NCBI GenBank assembly: GCA_030715195.1
Contig: JAUYVI010000006.1
Location: 558,001 to 622,000, forward strand
Direction of reading: 5' to 3'
Length of the DNA stretch: 64,000 nucleotides
From: Dongia sedimenti
GTDB taxonomy: Bacteria; Pseudomonadota; Alphaproteobacteria; Dongiales; Dongiaceae
A program made the translations under genes and the position numbers. This document shows, in pieces, positions 10,037 through 20,221 of this stretch. Within the stretch, counting starts at the first letter, position 1; each line of letters starts with the position of its first letter. The notes under the pieces were generated by a model that saw nothing but the letters and a program-made list of their open reading frames with translations, did not search any database and was not told the DNA's origin.

Positions 10037-10939
10037 ATGAATGCCGCGGCGAAGCCGGAAGCCATCGATCGCGAGACGCTCCGAATCTGGAGTCGGCGCT
10101 CGGATCTGCCCGGCCTAATCCATCTCGCCCGCCATGTCGGTACGCTGCTTCTGACCGGCACCGCCATCTGGCTCGCGCGTGGCACGCTCTGGCTCTGGCC
10201 GGCGATGTTCGTGCACGGGGTGGTGTTGATCTTCCTGTTCACGCCCCTGCATGAATGCATCCATCGCACGGCCTTCAAGACCCGCGCGCTGAACGAGTCG
10301 GTCGCTTTCGTCGTCGGCGCGCTGATCCTGCTGCCCCGCGAGTATTTCCGCGCCTTCCATTTCGCGCATCATCGCTTCACCCAGGACCCGGCGCGCGATC
10401 CGGAGCTCGCCAGCCCGAAGCCGGCCAGCCTCCGGCAATGGCTGTGGCAGGTCAGCGGCCTGCCGTATTGGATCGCGCAGCTGCGGGGCACCGTCGCGCA
10501 CGCTTTCGGTCGCGCTTCGGAGAGCTTCTACAAGGATGAGCGGCAGCGCCGCGCGGTGATCGTCGAGGCGCGGATCGTGCTCGCGATCTATGCGCTGGTT
10601 CTCCTCGGTTCCATCGCGACGGCGAGCACGGCGGCGCTGGCCTATTGGGTCGTGCCGGCGCTGCTGGGCCAGCCGGCCTTGCGGCTCTATCTGATGGCCG
10701 AGCACGGGCTCTGCCCGCTGAGCCCCGACATGCTGGAGAACACGCGCACCACCTACACCAACGCCCTGGTGCGGGCGCTGGCCTGGAACATGCCGTATCA
10801 CGCCGAGCACCACGCCTATCCGGCGGTGCCGTTCCACCGCCTGCCGGAGGTCAATCGGGTGATCGCGCCGCGGCTGAAATCGACGTCAACAGGCTACATA
10901 GCTGTACACCGGAAGATCCTGCGATCCTACGCAGACTGA
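10037..10939 (+). CDS. Membrane fatty acid desaturase family protein
   Basis: A 300-residue diiron membrane enzyme of the FA_desaturase family. The three histidine boxes are present: HECIH (about residue 71), HFAHH (about 108) and HAEHH (about 255), separated by hydrophobic segments that form about four transmembrane helices. The spacing fits desaturases or hydroxylases acting on lipids or carotenoid-like substrates; the substrate is not readable. ATG 10037 begins 28 bases after the glmS stop, so it may be co-transcribed although unrelated in function. A longer overlapping frame into glmS was discarded. Confidence 0.85.
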   Translation: MNAAAKPEAIDRETLRIWSRRSDLPGLIHLARHVGTLLLTGTAIWLARGTLWLWPAMFVHGVVLIFLFTPLHECIHRTAFKTRALNESVAFVVGALILLPREYFRAFHFAHHRFTQDPARDPELASPKPASLRQWLWQVSGLPYWIAQLRGTVAHAFGRASESFYKDERQRRAVIVEARIVLAIYALVLLGSIATASTAALAYWVVPALLGQPALRLYLMAEHGLCPLSPDMLENTRTTYTNALVRALAWNMPYHAEHHAYPAVPFHRLPEVNRVIAPRLKSTSTGYIAVHRKILRSYAD

Positions 10940-11006
10940 GCGCCGGCTTGCAGCAATCCTCAACACTGTCTAGCCTGTGGTGGGGAGCTAGGACACAGGG
11001 GCTATC

Positions 11007-12953
11007 ATGACCGCGTGCAATGGACGGCGCCGCCGCGTATGGGCGGCCGCGATTTCATTCCTGCTGATTGCCGGTACGGGCGGGCGGGCGGGTGCCGACG
11101 ACGCCTTGAAGGCGGCCGTCGAGAAGCTCGGCGGCAAGGATTGCGAGGCCAGCGCGCTCACCTGCGTGGATTTCCCCGTGCCGGTCGACCGAACGAAACC
11201 CGGTTCCAACGCGCGGATCGACATCCGCTTCGCGGTCAGCTTCGCCAGCGGAGAGAGCAAGGGTATTCTCTTCTATGCCGTCGGCGGACCCGGCGGCAGC
11301 GGCGTGTCGGTCGCGGACAGCTATCTTTCCAGCTTCGATCCGCGCCTCGCCGCGGAGATGGACGTGGTCTTTTTCGACCAGCGTGGGATCGGTCCGCTGA
11401 ACGGCATCAGCTGCCCGAAGGCCGGGCTCGCTTTCGACACGACCCCGCTCACGCTGGACCGGCCGGACGGCGCGGTCGCCGCCGCCAAGCTGTTCGTGCG
11501 GGACTGCCTGCTGGAAACGCCGCATGGCGACCTGCTGCCCCATCTGGCGACGGAAGATGCGATACAGGATCTGGAGGACTTCCGCGCCGCGATCGGAAAC
11601 CCCAAGGTCTGGTTCTACGGCGAAAGCTACGGCACGCAGTTCGCCCAGGCTTACGCCACCCGCTACCCGCAAGCCCTGAAGGGGCTGATCATCGACGGGG
11701 TGGTCGATCTCACCCGCGACGCGGCGCAGTATTACGGCGAAGACACGCGCACCGTGGAGAAGCTTCTGGCCAAGACGCTCGCCGCCTGCGATGCCGATGC
11801 GAAATGCCATGCCGACATGGGGCGTCCCGCCGCCGAGGTCTATGACGGCCTCGCCGCGCAGCTGAAGGACGGGCCGATCCAGGTCGCGTATCCGCTGGCC
11901 GAAGGCGGCTTTGCCAAGCGCCAGTTGAGCTCGGCCATGCTGGTCAACAACGCCTTCTATGCCCTCTATGGGCCGGACAGCCGGGTCGAATTCCTGCGTG
12001 CGCTCGCGGCGTCGGCGCAGGGCAATCTGGTTCCGCTGCTGCGGCTCGGCTATTCCAATCTCAGTGCCGACCCGGAGACCTTCGAACCGGCCGCCGACCC
12101 GAGCTGGTATGGCGGCGCGTATTACGGCATCACCTGCCCGGATTATGACGATGCCGGCCGGGATCCGGAGAGCCGCGCCCGGGAGATTCTCGACCAGGCG
12201 CGCGCGCTGGCGCCGGAAGCCCCGCGGCTGATCCGCACCTTCTATGCCGAACGCCTCGCTTGCGCGTTCTGGCCGGCGCCGCCGCCCACACCGCGTCCGG
12301 CGCCGTTTGGCGGCGGCGACTATCCGACCCTGGTTCTCAACGCCGACAGCGATCCCGCAACCCCGGTCTCCAACGGCTACGCGGTCTTCGACCACGCGAA
12401 GAACGCCTACATGGTCACCATGGAAGGCGGCCCGCACGTCATCTGGGGCCGGGGCCTCGGCTGCCCGGACAAGATCGTGTTCGGCCTGATGTTGGACGGC
12501 CGCAAGCCGGAGCAGCGCGCGCAGGTCTGCCACCAGAATTTTCTGGACGCCTATGTGCCGACCACGACGCGCGCAATCGCCGATGCCTTCGGCTTGGCGA
12601 AGGCAATCGAGACCGAACTGGCGCAGTCGCCCGAGCTTTACAATTGGGACGGCATCGATCCGCTCACCTTCGGCTGCGATTTCGGTGGCACGGTGACGGC
12701 CACCGCGGCGGAGGCCGGCACGGACTACGCGTTCAAGGATTGCGCCTGGTGGCCCGGCCTGCGCGTGGCCGGCGACGGCGTCTCGATCACCACCGGCGAT
12801 GGCAGCGCGCCGGACGGCATCACGCTCAACCTCCGGATCCAGGGCGCGCATCAGGGCGCGCTCCGCTATCGCCATGACACGACCACCGAAGCGCGCAGCC
12901 TCACCGGCAGCTTCGACGGCAAGGACGTTTCGACACCGCGGCCGCTGCCCTAG
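11007..12953 (+). CDS. Exported S33-family alpha/beta hydrolase (tripeptidyl-aminopeptidase-like)
   Basis: A 648-residue secreted serine hydrolase. It has a signal peptide (residues 1-30), then the alpha/beta fold with oxyanion motif GGPGGSG near residue 91, nucleophile GESYGTQ near residue 205, acid in LVLNADSDPATP near 444 and histidine in GGPHVIWG near 475. This order matches the S33 peptidases that release N-terminal peptides. The final 130 residues, after the TAP-like C-terminal domain, look like an added beta-rich domain. It ends in a four-base overlap (CTAG) with the convergent gene. Peptidase rather than esterase activity is inferred from family. Confidence 0.85.
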   Translation: MTACNGRRRRVWAAAISFLLIAGTGGRAGADDALKAAVEKLGGKDCEASALTCVDFPVPVDRTKPGSNARIDIRFAVSFASGESKGILFYAVGGPGGSGVSVADSYLSSFDPRLAAEMDVVFFDQRGIGPLNGISCPKAGLAFDTTPLTLDRPDGAVAAAKLFVRDCLLETPHGDLLPHLATEDAIQDLEDFRAAIGNPKVWFYGESYGTQFAQAYATRYPQALKGLIIDGVVDLTRDAAQYYGEDTRTVEKLLAKTLAACDADAKCHADMGRPAAEVYDGLAAQLKDGPIQVAYPLAEGGFAKRQLSSAMLVNNAFYALYGPDSRVEFLRALAASAQGNLVPLLRLGYSNLSADPETFEPAADPSWYGGAYYGITCPDYDDAGRDPESRAREILDQARALAPEAPRLIRTFYAERLACAFWPAPPPTPRPAPFGGGDYPTLVLNADSDPATPVSNGYAVFDHAKNAYMVTMEGGPHVIWGRGLGCPDKIVFGLMLDGRKPEQRAQVCHQNFLDAYVPTTTRAIADAFGLAKAIETELAQSPELYNWDGIDPLTFGCDFGGTVTATAAEAGTDYAFKDCAWWPGLRVAGDGVSITTGDGSAPDGITLNLRIQGAHQGALRYRHDTTTEARSLTGSFDGKDVSTPRPLP

Positions 12954-13417
12954 ACCGACGGCTCCAGCGCGCAGCCATGCACCGCGCGCTGCTCGAGATG
13001 GAACGGATCGCCGGGAACGGGCGGGGCGCTGAGGAAGGTCATCGGCTGGCCGGAATCGTCATGGCCGAGGAAGGCCAGTGAGCCGTCGGCCCGGCCGAAC
13101 ATCTCGAAGCAGCGCGGAAACCGGTAGTCGTTGTATTCGTAGGCGAAGCAGACCTTGCCGCTCTCGGTCCACCATTTGCCGAGCGCGATGTCGCCGAACT
13201 GATAGAGGCTGCGGCCGGTATCGCAGTAGAACTCGACCCAGCTTTCGCCGGTCTCCTTCAGCACGCCGCTCAGAGTGTTGCCGGCCATATGCGCGGTGAT
13301 CTCGGCGGGATCGGTGATCGGCTGGCCGAGCGGGGCCGCATCATCCGCCGCGGCAAGCCCGGCGCCGATGAAGAAGACGAAGGCGACGGCGCACGCGCGA
13401 AACGTCGCCAGCCCCAT
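12950..13417 (-). CDS. Secreted protein of unknown function, paralogue of upstream neighbour
   Basis: A 155-residue protein with a signal peptide (core FRACAVAFVFFIGAGLAAA). The mature domain contains SWVEFYCDTGRSLYQF, GKWWTESGKVCFAYEY and RCFEMFGRADGS. The same pattern, G.+W+E.....GKWW...G+VC.AY.Y....CF..F.R.DGS, recurs in the adjacent gene at 13422-13964, so the two arose by tandem duplication. Conserved cysteines suggest a disulfide. ATG 13417 starts five bases after the upstream stop; a longer frame to 13477 would overlap that gene and lose the signal peptide. Function unknown. Confidence 0.75.
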   Translation of the reverse strand: MGLATFRACAVAFVFFIGAGLAAADDAAPLGQPITDPAEITAHMAGNTLSGVLKETGESWVEFYCDTGRSLYQFGDIALGKWWTESGKVCFAYEYNDYRFPRCFEMFGRADGSLAFLGHDDSGQPMTFLSAPPVPGDPFHLEQRAVHGCALEPSV

Positions 13418-13421
13418 GGCG

Positions 13422-13964
13422 TCAGACCCCGACGCAGGGACTCTTGGCACCGATCGGCAGGTTGGCGGTGTTGCCATGCTCGACCTTCAGGCTGAACGAG
13501 GCGAGATAGGCGGAGCCGTCATCGGCGATGGCGACGAACTGCACGCTGCCGTCGGGCCGGACGAACAGGATGAAGCAGTTCGCGGTGCCGTTGCGGTAGT
13601 TCGGATAGGCGTAGCAGACCTGCCCCTCCTGCACCCACCACTTGCCGGGATAGGTGCAGCCCTTCTCCCAATAGGCGGTGCGGCCGTCGGCCAGGTGGTA
13701 CTCGATCCAATTCTCGCCGTCGTAATAGCGGCCGTAGATCGTGGCTTCGTCCAGCTTGGCCCGGATCGCGTCGGGATCGGTCACCTCGACCGCGTCGCTG
13801 GCCAGGTCGGAGGGCAGGCTGTTCGGCGAGGCGACCGCGGGCGGCGCGCCTTCCGGACCGAACCCGTCATCGCCGAACGCGAGCACCGGACCGAGGGTCT
13901 GCGTCAGGATCGCCAGCGCCACGGCCAAGGCGGCGGAGCGGATCGCTGCAGAGGAAAATGTCAC
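13422..13964 (-). CDS. Secreted protein of unknown function, paralogue of downstream neighbour
   Basis: A 180-residue exported protein, first gene of the two-gene tandem. The signal peptide covers roughly residues 5-30, then a low-complexity linker of about 40 residues rich in Ala/Pro/Ser, then the domain shared with the next gene (NWIEYHLADGRTAYWEKG, GKWWVQEGQVCYAY, NCFILFVRPDGS). I prefer GTG at 13964 over TTG at 13973 because GGAG (13974-13977) is nine bases from the GTG but abuts the TTG. Conservation of the WW and Cys positions between the copies indicates a real small domain; no function known. Confidence 0.75.
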   Translation of the reverse strand: MTFSSAAIRSAALAVALAILTQTLGPVLAFGDDGFGPEGAPPAVASPNSLPSDLASDAVEVTDPDAIRAKLDEATIYGRYYDGENWIEYHLADGRTAYWEKGCTYPGKWWVQEGQVCYAYPNYRNGTANCFILFVRPDGSVQFVAIADDGSAYLASFSLKVEHGNTANLPIGAKSPCVGV

Positions 13965-14192
13965 CCGGGTCAACTCCTGCGGAACTCGGCATTATGTCCT
14001 TGAATCTATTGACCCGGCTGCCTCTGCGGTCAAGCTGCGCGATGCCGCGCCGCGAAAATTCCGCAATCTCCGGAATCGGCGGTGCGGGAGTCGCGACAAC
14101 CTGTTGCACCGCCGCAATTTATTCGATGACAGGTCGGGTTTTGCCGCTATTGTTCGGCCGCCAGGGCACCACAGGCGGGTCGCGGGGAGGGA

Positions 14193-14660
14193 ATGCTGGA
14201 CGATATCGATCGCGCGTTGCTGCAGGTCTTGCAGCGGGATGGCCAGACGTCCTATGCCGAGCTCGGATCGCATGTCGGGCTCTCGGCTTCCGCCGTCAAC
14301 GACCGGCTGAAGCGGCTCAAAGGCAAGGGCGTGCTGCAGCGGATCACCGCCGAGGTCTCCGCGGCGGCCCTGGGGCGCGAGTTCCTGGTGTTCATCCTGG
14401 TCGAGCTCGGCGATCTCAAGCAGGAGCCGGAGTTCCTCGACCGGATGCGGGCCTGCCGGGAAGTGCTGGAATGCCACCACATCGCCGGTGACTATTCGTA
14501 CCTGCTGAAGCTGCGCCTGACCGGCACCGGGCACCTGGAACGCTTCCTCTCCACGCAGGTCAAATCGATCGGCGGCATCCAGCGCACCCATTCCATCATC
14601 GCGCTCTCGACGGTCAAGGAAACCCGCGAGGTCGACGTTTCGGCGGTCGGCGGCAGCTGA
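14193..14660 (+). CDS. Lrp/AsnC family transcriptional regulator
   Basis: A 155-residue leucine-responsive-type regulator. The N-terminus MLDDIDRALLQVLQRDG and helix-turn-helix ELGSHVGLSASAVNDRLKRL are diagnostic, and the C-terminal half is the RAM/AsnC ligand-binding domain (FLVFILVELGD, VLECHHIAGDYSYLLKLR). A strong GGGAGGG lies just before the ATG. Its stop overlaps the start of a LysE-type exporter (TGATG), so both are translated together. Lrp-type regulators paired this way commonly sense an amino acid and switch on its exporter; which amino acid is unknown. Confidence 0.9.
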   Translation: MLDDIDRALLQVLQRDGQTSYAELGSHVGLSASAVNDRLKRLKGKGVLQRITAEVSAAALGREFLVFILVELGDLKQEPEFLDRMRACREVLECHHIAGDYSYLLKLRLTGTGHLERFLSTQVKSIGGIQRTHSIIALSTVKETREVDVSAVGGS

Positions 14661-15304
14661 TGCTCGATATCTGGATTACGGACTTCTGGCTGCTCCTGAA
14701 GGGCGCCGTCATCGGCTTCGCCGTCGCGGCCCCGGTCGGGCCGATCGGGATGCTCTGCATCCGCACCACGTTGGAGCGCGGCCGGGTCGCCGGCTTCGCC
14801 GCCGGCCTCGGCGCCGCCGTGGCCGATGCGATCTACGGCATGATCGGCGTGCTGGGCGTCACGGCGATCAGCGGCATCATCGAGGCGCAGCGGCATTGGC
14901 TGGAACTCGGCGGGGGCGCCTTCGTGATCCTGTTCGGCATCCATCTCGGCCTGACCCGCCCGAACTATCAGAACGGCGACGAGATCCCGGTCAGCCTGTT
15001 TGCCGACTTCCTGAAGACCCTGGTTCTCACCCTGGCCAATCCCTCGACCATCCTCACCTTCATGGCGATCTTCGCCGGCGTGCCCGCGGCCGGCGCCGCC
15101 GAGCTCGAAGCAGTCCCGGTGATCGTCCTGGGCGTGCTGCTGGGCTCCGCCGCCTGGTGGCTGACCTTGAGCCAGGGCGTGGGCTTCATCCGGCACCGGA
15201 TTTCCGAGCAGGCGCTGAAATGGATGAACTGGGCGGCGGGCATCCTGCTGGTCGCCTTCGGCGTCTACACCCTGGGCCATCTGGCCTTGCATTGGCCCGA
15301 CTGA
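14660..15304 (+). CDS. LysE/RhtB family amino acid exporter
   Basis: A 214-residue inner-membrane exporter with about six hydrophobic helices. The N-terminal motif GAVIGFAVAAPVGPIGMLC is the conserved LysE signature, and TLANPSTILTF is the second conserved segment. The start codon overlaps the stop of the Lrp-type gene by one base. The pair is an autonomous regulator-exporter module, probably relieving amino acid excess. The exported amino acid cannot be deduced. The product is slightly longer than RhtB-type proteins but within range. Confidence 0.9.
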   Translation: MLDIWITDFWLLLKGAVIGFAVAAPVGPIGMLCIRTTLERGRVAGFAAGLGAAVADAIYGMIGVLGVTAISGIIEAQRHWLELGGGAFVILFGIHLGLTRPNYQNGDEIPVSLFADFLKTLVLTLANPSTILTFMAIFAGVPAAGAAELEAVPVIVLGVLLGSAAWWLTLSQGVGFIRHRISEQALKWMNWAAGILLVAFGVYTLGHLALHWPD

Positions 15305-15351
15305 TCTGCGATTTTCCGCCCGATTTTCCTTATAAACCTTGAGTTTTCAGC

Positions 15352-15639
15352 ATGTCCCTCGACCAGAAACAGGTGAAGCATATCGCGACCTTGGCGCGGA
15401 TCCGCGTCGAGGACGCGGAGCTGCCCGGGCTCGTCAACGAGCTCAACGGCATCATGACCTGGATCGAGCAACTGAACGAGGTCGACGTGACCGGGGTCGA
15501 GCCGATGGCCGGCGTGCAGAGCCGCGCCCTGCCGCGCCGCGCCGACGTGATCAATGACGGCGGCGATCCGGAGAAAGTGCTGAAGAACGCGCCCGATGCC
15601 ACCCATGGCTTCTTCGTCGTGCCGAAGGTGGTCGAATAA
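15352..15639 (+). CDS. gatC: Aspartyl/glutamyl-tRNA amidotransferase subunit C
   Basis: Small stabilising subunit of GatCAB, which converts misacylated Glu-tRNA(Gln) or Asp-tRNA(Asn) to the correct Gln- or Asn-tRNA. The 95-residue sequence has the family pattern [10 protein letters not shown] at the start, [16 protein letters not shown] in the middle, and ends with [10 protein letters not shown], the typical GatC tail. A TATAAA-like element lies about 20 bases upstream of the ATG. It overlaps gatA by one base (TAATGA), which implies translational coupling. Confidence 0.95.
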   Translation: MSLDQKQVKHIATLARIRVEDAELPGLVNELNGIMTWIEQLNEVDVTGVEPMAGVQSRALPRRADVINDGGDPEKVLKNAPDATHGFFVVPKVVE

Positions 15640-17111
15640 TGAACGAGCTCAACCATCTCACCATCGCCGCCGCGCTCCAGGGCCTGGCGACGAAGACGTT
15701 CACCGCCTATGACCTCACCATGGCCTGCCTGATGCAGATGGAGAAGCATCGCGAGCTCAACGCCTTCGTGACCGAGACCCAGGATCTCGCGCTGCAGACG
15801 GCGATGAACTCCGATATCCGCCGTGCTCAGGGCCAGGCAATGGGCGCCCTGGACGGCATTCCGCTCGGCATCAAGGATCTGTTCTGCACCGAAGGCGTGT
15901 TGACCACCGCCGGATCGCACATCCTCGACGGCTTCCACCCGACCTATGAGTCGACCGTCTCCGCCAATCTCTGGAAGGCGGGCGCGGTCATGCTGGGCAA
16001 GCTCAACATGGACGAGTTCGCCATGGGCTCCAGCAACGGCACGTCCTATTACGGCCCGGTCACCAATCCCTGGCGGCGCAAGGGCGACAACACCCGCCTC
16101 GTGCCCGGCGGTTCGTCGGGCGGATCCGCCACGGCGGTCGCCGCGCGCATGGCATTGGCGGCGACCGGCACCGATACCGGCGGCTCGATCCGCCAGCCCG
16201 CCGCCTTCACCGGCATCGTCGGCCTGAAGCCGACCTACGGCCGCTGCTCGCGCTGGGGCATCGTCGCCTTCGCCTCGTCGCTGGACCAGGCGGGGCCGAT
16301 GTGCCGCACCGTCGAGGACACGGCGATCATGCTGGGCGTCATGGCCGGATACGATCCGAAGGACTCCACCTCGGTCGATCTTCCGGTGCCGGATTACCGC
16401 AAGGCGATCGAAGGCGGGGTCAAGGGGCTGAAGGTCGGCGTGCCGAAGGAATACCGGCTCGATGGGCTCTCGCCGGAGATCGCCAAGCTCTGGGAGCAGG
16501 GCGTCGCCTGGCTGAAGGAGCAGGGCGCGGAGATCAAGGAGATCACGCTGCCGCACACCAAGTATGCGCTGCCAGTCTATTACATCATCGCACCGGCGGA
16601 AGCCTCGTCCAACCTCGCGCGCTATGACGGCGTGCGCTTCGGCCTGCGCGTGCCGGGCGAAAGCCTGGACGACATGTACGAGCAGACCCGCGCGGCCGGC
16701 TTCGGCAAGGAAGTGCGCCGCCGCGTCATGATCGGCACCTATGTGCTCTCGGCCGGCTATTACGACGCCTATTACCTGCGGGCCCAGCGCATCCGCGCGC
16801 TGATCCTCAAGGACTTCACCGACGCCTTCAAGGACGTGGACGTGGTGCTGACGCCCTCGACCCCGAGCGCCGCCTTCGGCCTGGAGGAGAAGTTCGACGA
16901 TCCGGTGGCGATGTACCTCAACGACGTCTTCACCGTGACCGTGAACCTCGCAGGGCTCCCCGGCATTTCCGTGCCGGCCGGGCTCGACAGCCGCGGTCTG
17001 CCGCTCGGGCTGCAGCTGATCGGCCGTGCCTTCGACGAAGAGACGGTGCTGCGCGCCGGCCGCGCCATCGAGCGCGCCGCCAACTTCACCGCGAAGCCGG
17101 AGGGCTTCTGA
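15639..17111 (+). CDS. gatA: Aspartyl/glutamyl-tRNA amidotransferase subunit A
   Basis: Amidase subunit of GatCAB that releases ammonia from glutamine. The 490-residue product carries the amidase-signature catalytic triad: Lys in [11 protein letters not shown] (about residue 78), Ser in the GGSSGGSA segment (about 158) and the nucleophilic Ser in [11 protein letters not shown] (about 182). Length and ending match GatA. Middle gene of the gatCAB operon; gatB begins one base after its stop codon. Confidence 0.96.
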   Translation: MNELNHLTIAAALQGLATKTFTAYDLTMACLMQMEKHRELNAFVTETQDLALQTAMNSDIRRAQGQAMGALDGIPLGIKDLFCTEGVLTTAGSHILDGFHPTYESTVSANLWKAGAVMLGKLNMDEFAMGSSNGTSYYGPVTNPWRRKGDNTRLVPGGSSGGSATAVAARMALAATGTDTGGSIRQPAAFTGIVGLKPTYGRCSRWGIVAFASSLDQAGPMCRTVEDTAIMLGVMAGYDPKDSTSVDLPVPDYRKAIEGGVKGLKVGVPKEYRLDGLSPEIAKLWEQGVAWLKEQGAEIKEITLPHTKYALPVYYIIAPAEASSNLARYDGVRFGLRVPGESLDDMYEQTRAAGFGKEVRRRVMIGTYVLSAGYYDAYYLRAQRIRALILKDFTDAFKDVDVVLTPSTPSAAFGLEEKFDDPVAMYLNDVFTVTVNLAGLPGISVPAGLDSRGLPLGLQLIGRAFDEETVLRAGRAIERAANFTAKPEGF

Positions 17112-17112
17112 G

Positions 17113-18588
17113 ATGCGAGAGATTCCCGTCGACGAGAAGAACCTGATCGAAGGCAAGACCGGCAAGTGGGAGGTCATCCTCGGCCTCGAGGTCCATGCCC
17201 AGGTCATCTCGAATTCGAAGCTGTTCTCCGGCGCCGCCACGGCATTCGGCGCCGAGCCCAACACCCAGGTCAGCCTGGTCGATGCCGGCTTTCCCGGCAT
17301 GCTGCCGGTGATCAACGAGGTCTGCATCGAGCAGGCGGTCAAGACCGGCCTCGGCCTCAACGCCCAGATCAACATGACCTCGGTGTTCGACCGGAAGAAC
17401 TATTTCTACGCCGATCTGCCGGCCGGCTATCAGATCAGCCAGTACACCCAGCCGATCGTCGGCACCGGCACGATCATCCTCGACCTGCCGGAAGGGAAGC
17501 GGCGCGAGGTCGGCATCACCCGCCTGCATCTGGAGCAGGACGCGGGCAAGAGCCTGCACGACCAGCACCCGACCAAGACCTATGTCGATCTCAACCGCGC
17601 CGGCGTGGCGCTGATGGAGATCGTCTCCGAGCCCGACATGCGGAATTCGGAAGAGGCGGCCGCGTATCTCAGGAAGCTGCGCTCGATCCTGCGCTATCTC
17701 GGGACCTGTGACGGCAACATGGACGAAGGCTCCATGCGTTGCGACGTCAACGTCTCGGTGCGCAAGCCCGGCGGGGAACTGGGCACGCGTTGCGAGATCA
17801 AGAACGTGAACTCGATCCGCTTCGTCGCGGCCGCGATCGAATACGAGGCGCGCCGCCAGATCGAGGTGATCGAGGAGGGCGGCACGATCAAGCAGGAGAC
17901 CCGCCTCTGGGACACCAACAAGGGCGTCACCCGCTCGATGCGCTCGAAAGAGCACGCGCATGACTACCGCTATTTCCCCGACCCGGACCTGCTGCCGCTG
18001 AAGCTCGACGCCGACTGGGTGGCGAAGCTGAAGGCCGGCCTGCCGGAGCTGCCCGATCCGAAGCGCGCGCGCTTTACCAAGGAGTTCGGCCTCTCGGATT
18101 ACGACGCCGGCGTGCTGGTCGCGGAGAAGGAAACCGCCGACTATTACGAGCTGGCGCAGAAGGGCCGCGATCCGAAGCTGACCGCGAACTGGCTGATCTC
18201 GGAACTGTTCGGCCTCTTGAACAAGGCCGGCAAGTCGATCACCGAGAGCCCGGTCTCGGCCCAGCATCTGGGCGAACTGGTGGGCCTGATCCAGGACAAC
18301 ACCATCTCCGGCCGCATCGCCAAGGACGTCTTTGCCGAGATGTTCGAGACCGGCAAGGCGCCGGGCGCGATCGTCGCAGAGAAGGGGCTGCAGCAGGTCA
18401 CCGACACGGGGTCGATCGACGCCTCGATCGACGAGATCCTGGCCAAGAACGCCGACAAGGTCGCGGAATACAAATCCGGCAAGGACAAGCTGTTCGGCTT
18501 CTTCGTCGGCCAGGTGATGAAAGCGACCGGCGGCAAGGTCAACCCGGCGATGCTGAACGAGCGGCTCAAGGCCAAGCTGAACGGGTGA
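17113..18588 (+). CDS. gatB: Aspartyl/glutamyl-tRNA amidotransferase subunit B
   Basis: Kinase and tRNA-recognition subunit of GatCAB; it phosphorylates the misacylated amino acid and accepts ammonia from GatA. The 491-residue protein shows GLEVHAQ near residue 24, [29 protein letters not shown] and the C-terminal YqeY-like tail domain. ATG 17113 fits family N-termini, whereas the open frame to 17026 runs through gatA. Presence of gatCAB suggests the organism lacks direct glutaminyl- and/or asparaginyl-tRNA synthetase, which the window cannot confirm. Confidence 0.96.
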   Translation: MREIPVDEKNLIEGKTGKWEVILGLEVHAQVISNSKLFSGAATAFGAEPNTQVSLVDAGFPGMLPVINEVCIEQAVKTGLGLNAQINMTSVFDRKNYFYADLPAGYQISQYTQPIVGTGTIILDLPEGKRREVGITRLHLEQDAGKSLHDQHPTKTYVDLNRAGVALMEIVSEPDMRNSEEAAAYLRKLRSILRYLGTCDGNMDEGSMRCDVNVSVRKPGGELGTRCEIKNVNSIRFVAAAIEYEARRQIEVIEEGGTIKQETRLWDTNKGVTRSMRSKEHAHDYRYFPDPDLLPLKLDADWVAKLKAGLPELPDPKRARFTKEFGLSDYDAGVLVAEKETADYYELAQKGRDPKLTANWLISELFGLLNKAGKSITESPVSAQHLGELVGLIQDNTISGRIAKDVFAEMFETGKAPGAIVAEKGLQQVTDTGSIDASIDEILAKNADKVAEYKSGKDKLFGFFVGQVMKATGGKVNPAMLNERLKAKLNG

Positions 18589-18597
18589 CGTGTTTCC

Positions 18598-18900
18598 GTG
18601 GTCGGTGGCGGACGATACGACCAGGCCATTGATAGGGCGCTCAGCCGACTCTTCGAGCGCCACACGTTCTCACTGCCCGATCGCAAGCTGGTCGTTGCGT
18701 GCCTTATCCGCGCCGCCGATTGGCGACCGCTTAAGGCTCCATGGTGGACGAAGAAGGAGGCGTGCATTATTGGCGCCGACCTCAACGGCAACTTCTTCCT
18801 TCGTCACTGCGACGGCGGGGTCCGGTACTGGGACCACGAGACGCAGACCGACACCGTCATCGCCTCAACCGTGACAGAATTCTGTGACCGGCTTGAATAG
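18598..18900 (+). CDS. Small hypothetical protein, weak SMI1/KNR4 (SUKH)-like C-terminus
   Basis: A 100-residue frame with a GTG start nine bases after gatB. The C-terminal half (CIIGADLNGNFFLRHCDGG, then VRYWDHETQTD and IASTVTEFCDRL) resembles the end of SMI1/KNR4 proteins, where a G-D-G-(N/D) turn is followed by V+.WDHE and A.S..EFL..L. SUKH proteins are often immunity partners of toxins, but no toxin gene is nearby and the N-terminal half does not match. Codon choice looks less GC-biased than gatB, hinting at acquisition. The family call is tentative, the gene itself moderately supported. Confidence 0.5.
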   Translation: MVGGGRYDQAIDRALSRLFERHTFSLPDRKLVVACLIRAADWRPLKAPWWTKKEACIIGADLNGNFFLRHCDGGVRYWDHETQTDTVIASTVTEFCDRLE

Positions 18901-19920
<1,020 letters not shown>

Positions 19921-20221
19921 CGGGGCCGACGGCGCTGCCGGCTTGCGCGTATGCGGATTGAAATTGTGGAGTTGCGATATTGCTCCCGCTGGACGAGCAA
20001 GAACAAATAGTGTACATTTCTTGATGGATGCGCGCACCGAGCAGTGCGCGTCTGCCGCTCCATCTTTTACCGGGCTTTTACAGGATGAGAAACCGGACTC
20101 ACCACCGCAAAAGCCCCTTCCGCGGCTTTCCTCAGAGACTTAGCCCGGATCGCAAGCCCTCGGCGCGGGCGCAGGCCGTAAAAGTTCGCACGTGTCCCGG
20201 TGAAGTGGCGCTCGGTCTGCC
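19921..20221. other. Intergenic region with two hairpin-forming segments
   Basis: About 300 bases between the aldo/keto reductase and a pseudogene. A hairpin with a seven-base stem (CGCGCAC at 20031, GTGCGCG at 20044) and a second small inverted repeat (AAAGCC/GGCTTT around 20110-20130) are present. Neither has a clean T-tract, so terminator function is uncertain. AT-rich sequence around 19960-20025 could hold a promoter for the downstream lipoprotein gene. No protein-coding signal is convincing. Confidence 0.35.

Noticed and set aside
8164..10278. 704-codon open frame antisense to glmS
   Set aside because: It mirrors glmS, a certain gene, and its composition (Asp, Gly, Arg, Gln runs) is the usual antisense shadow in GC-rich DNA.
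17086..18663. 525-codon open frame antisense to gatB
   Set aside because: gatB is unambiguous and the reverse translation is low-complexity Leu/Arg/Asp-rich sequence.
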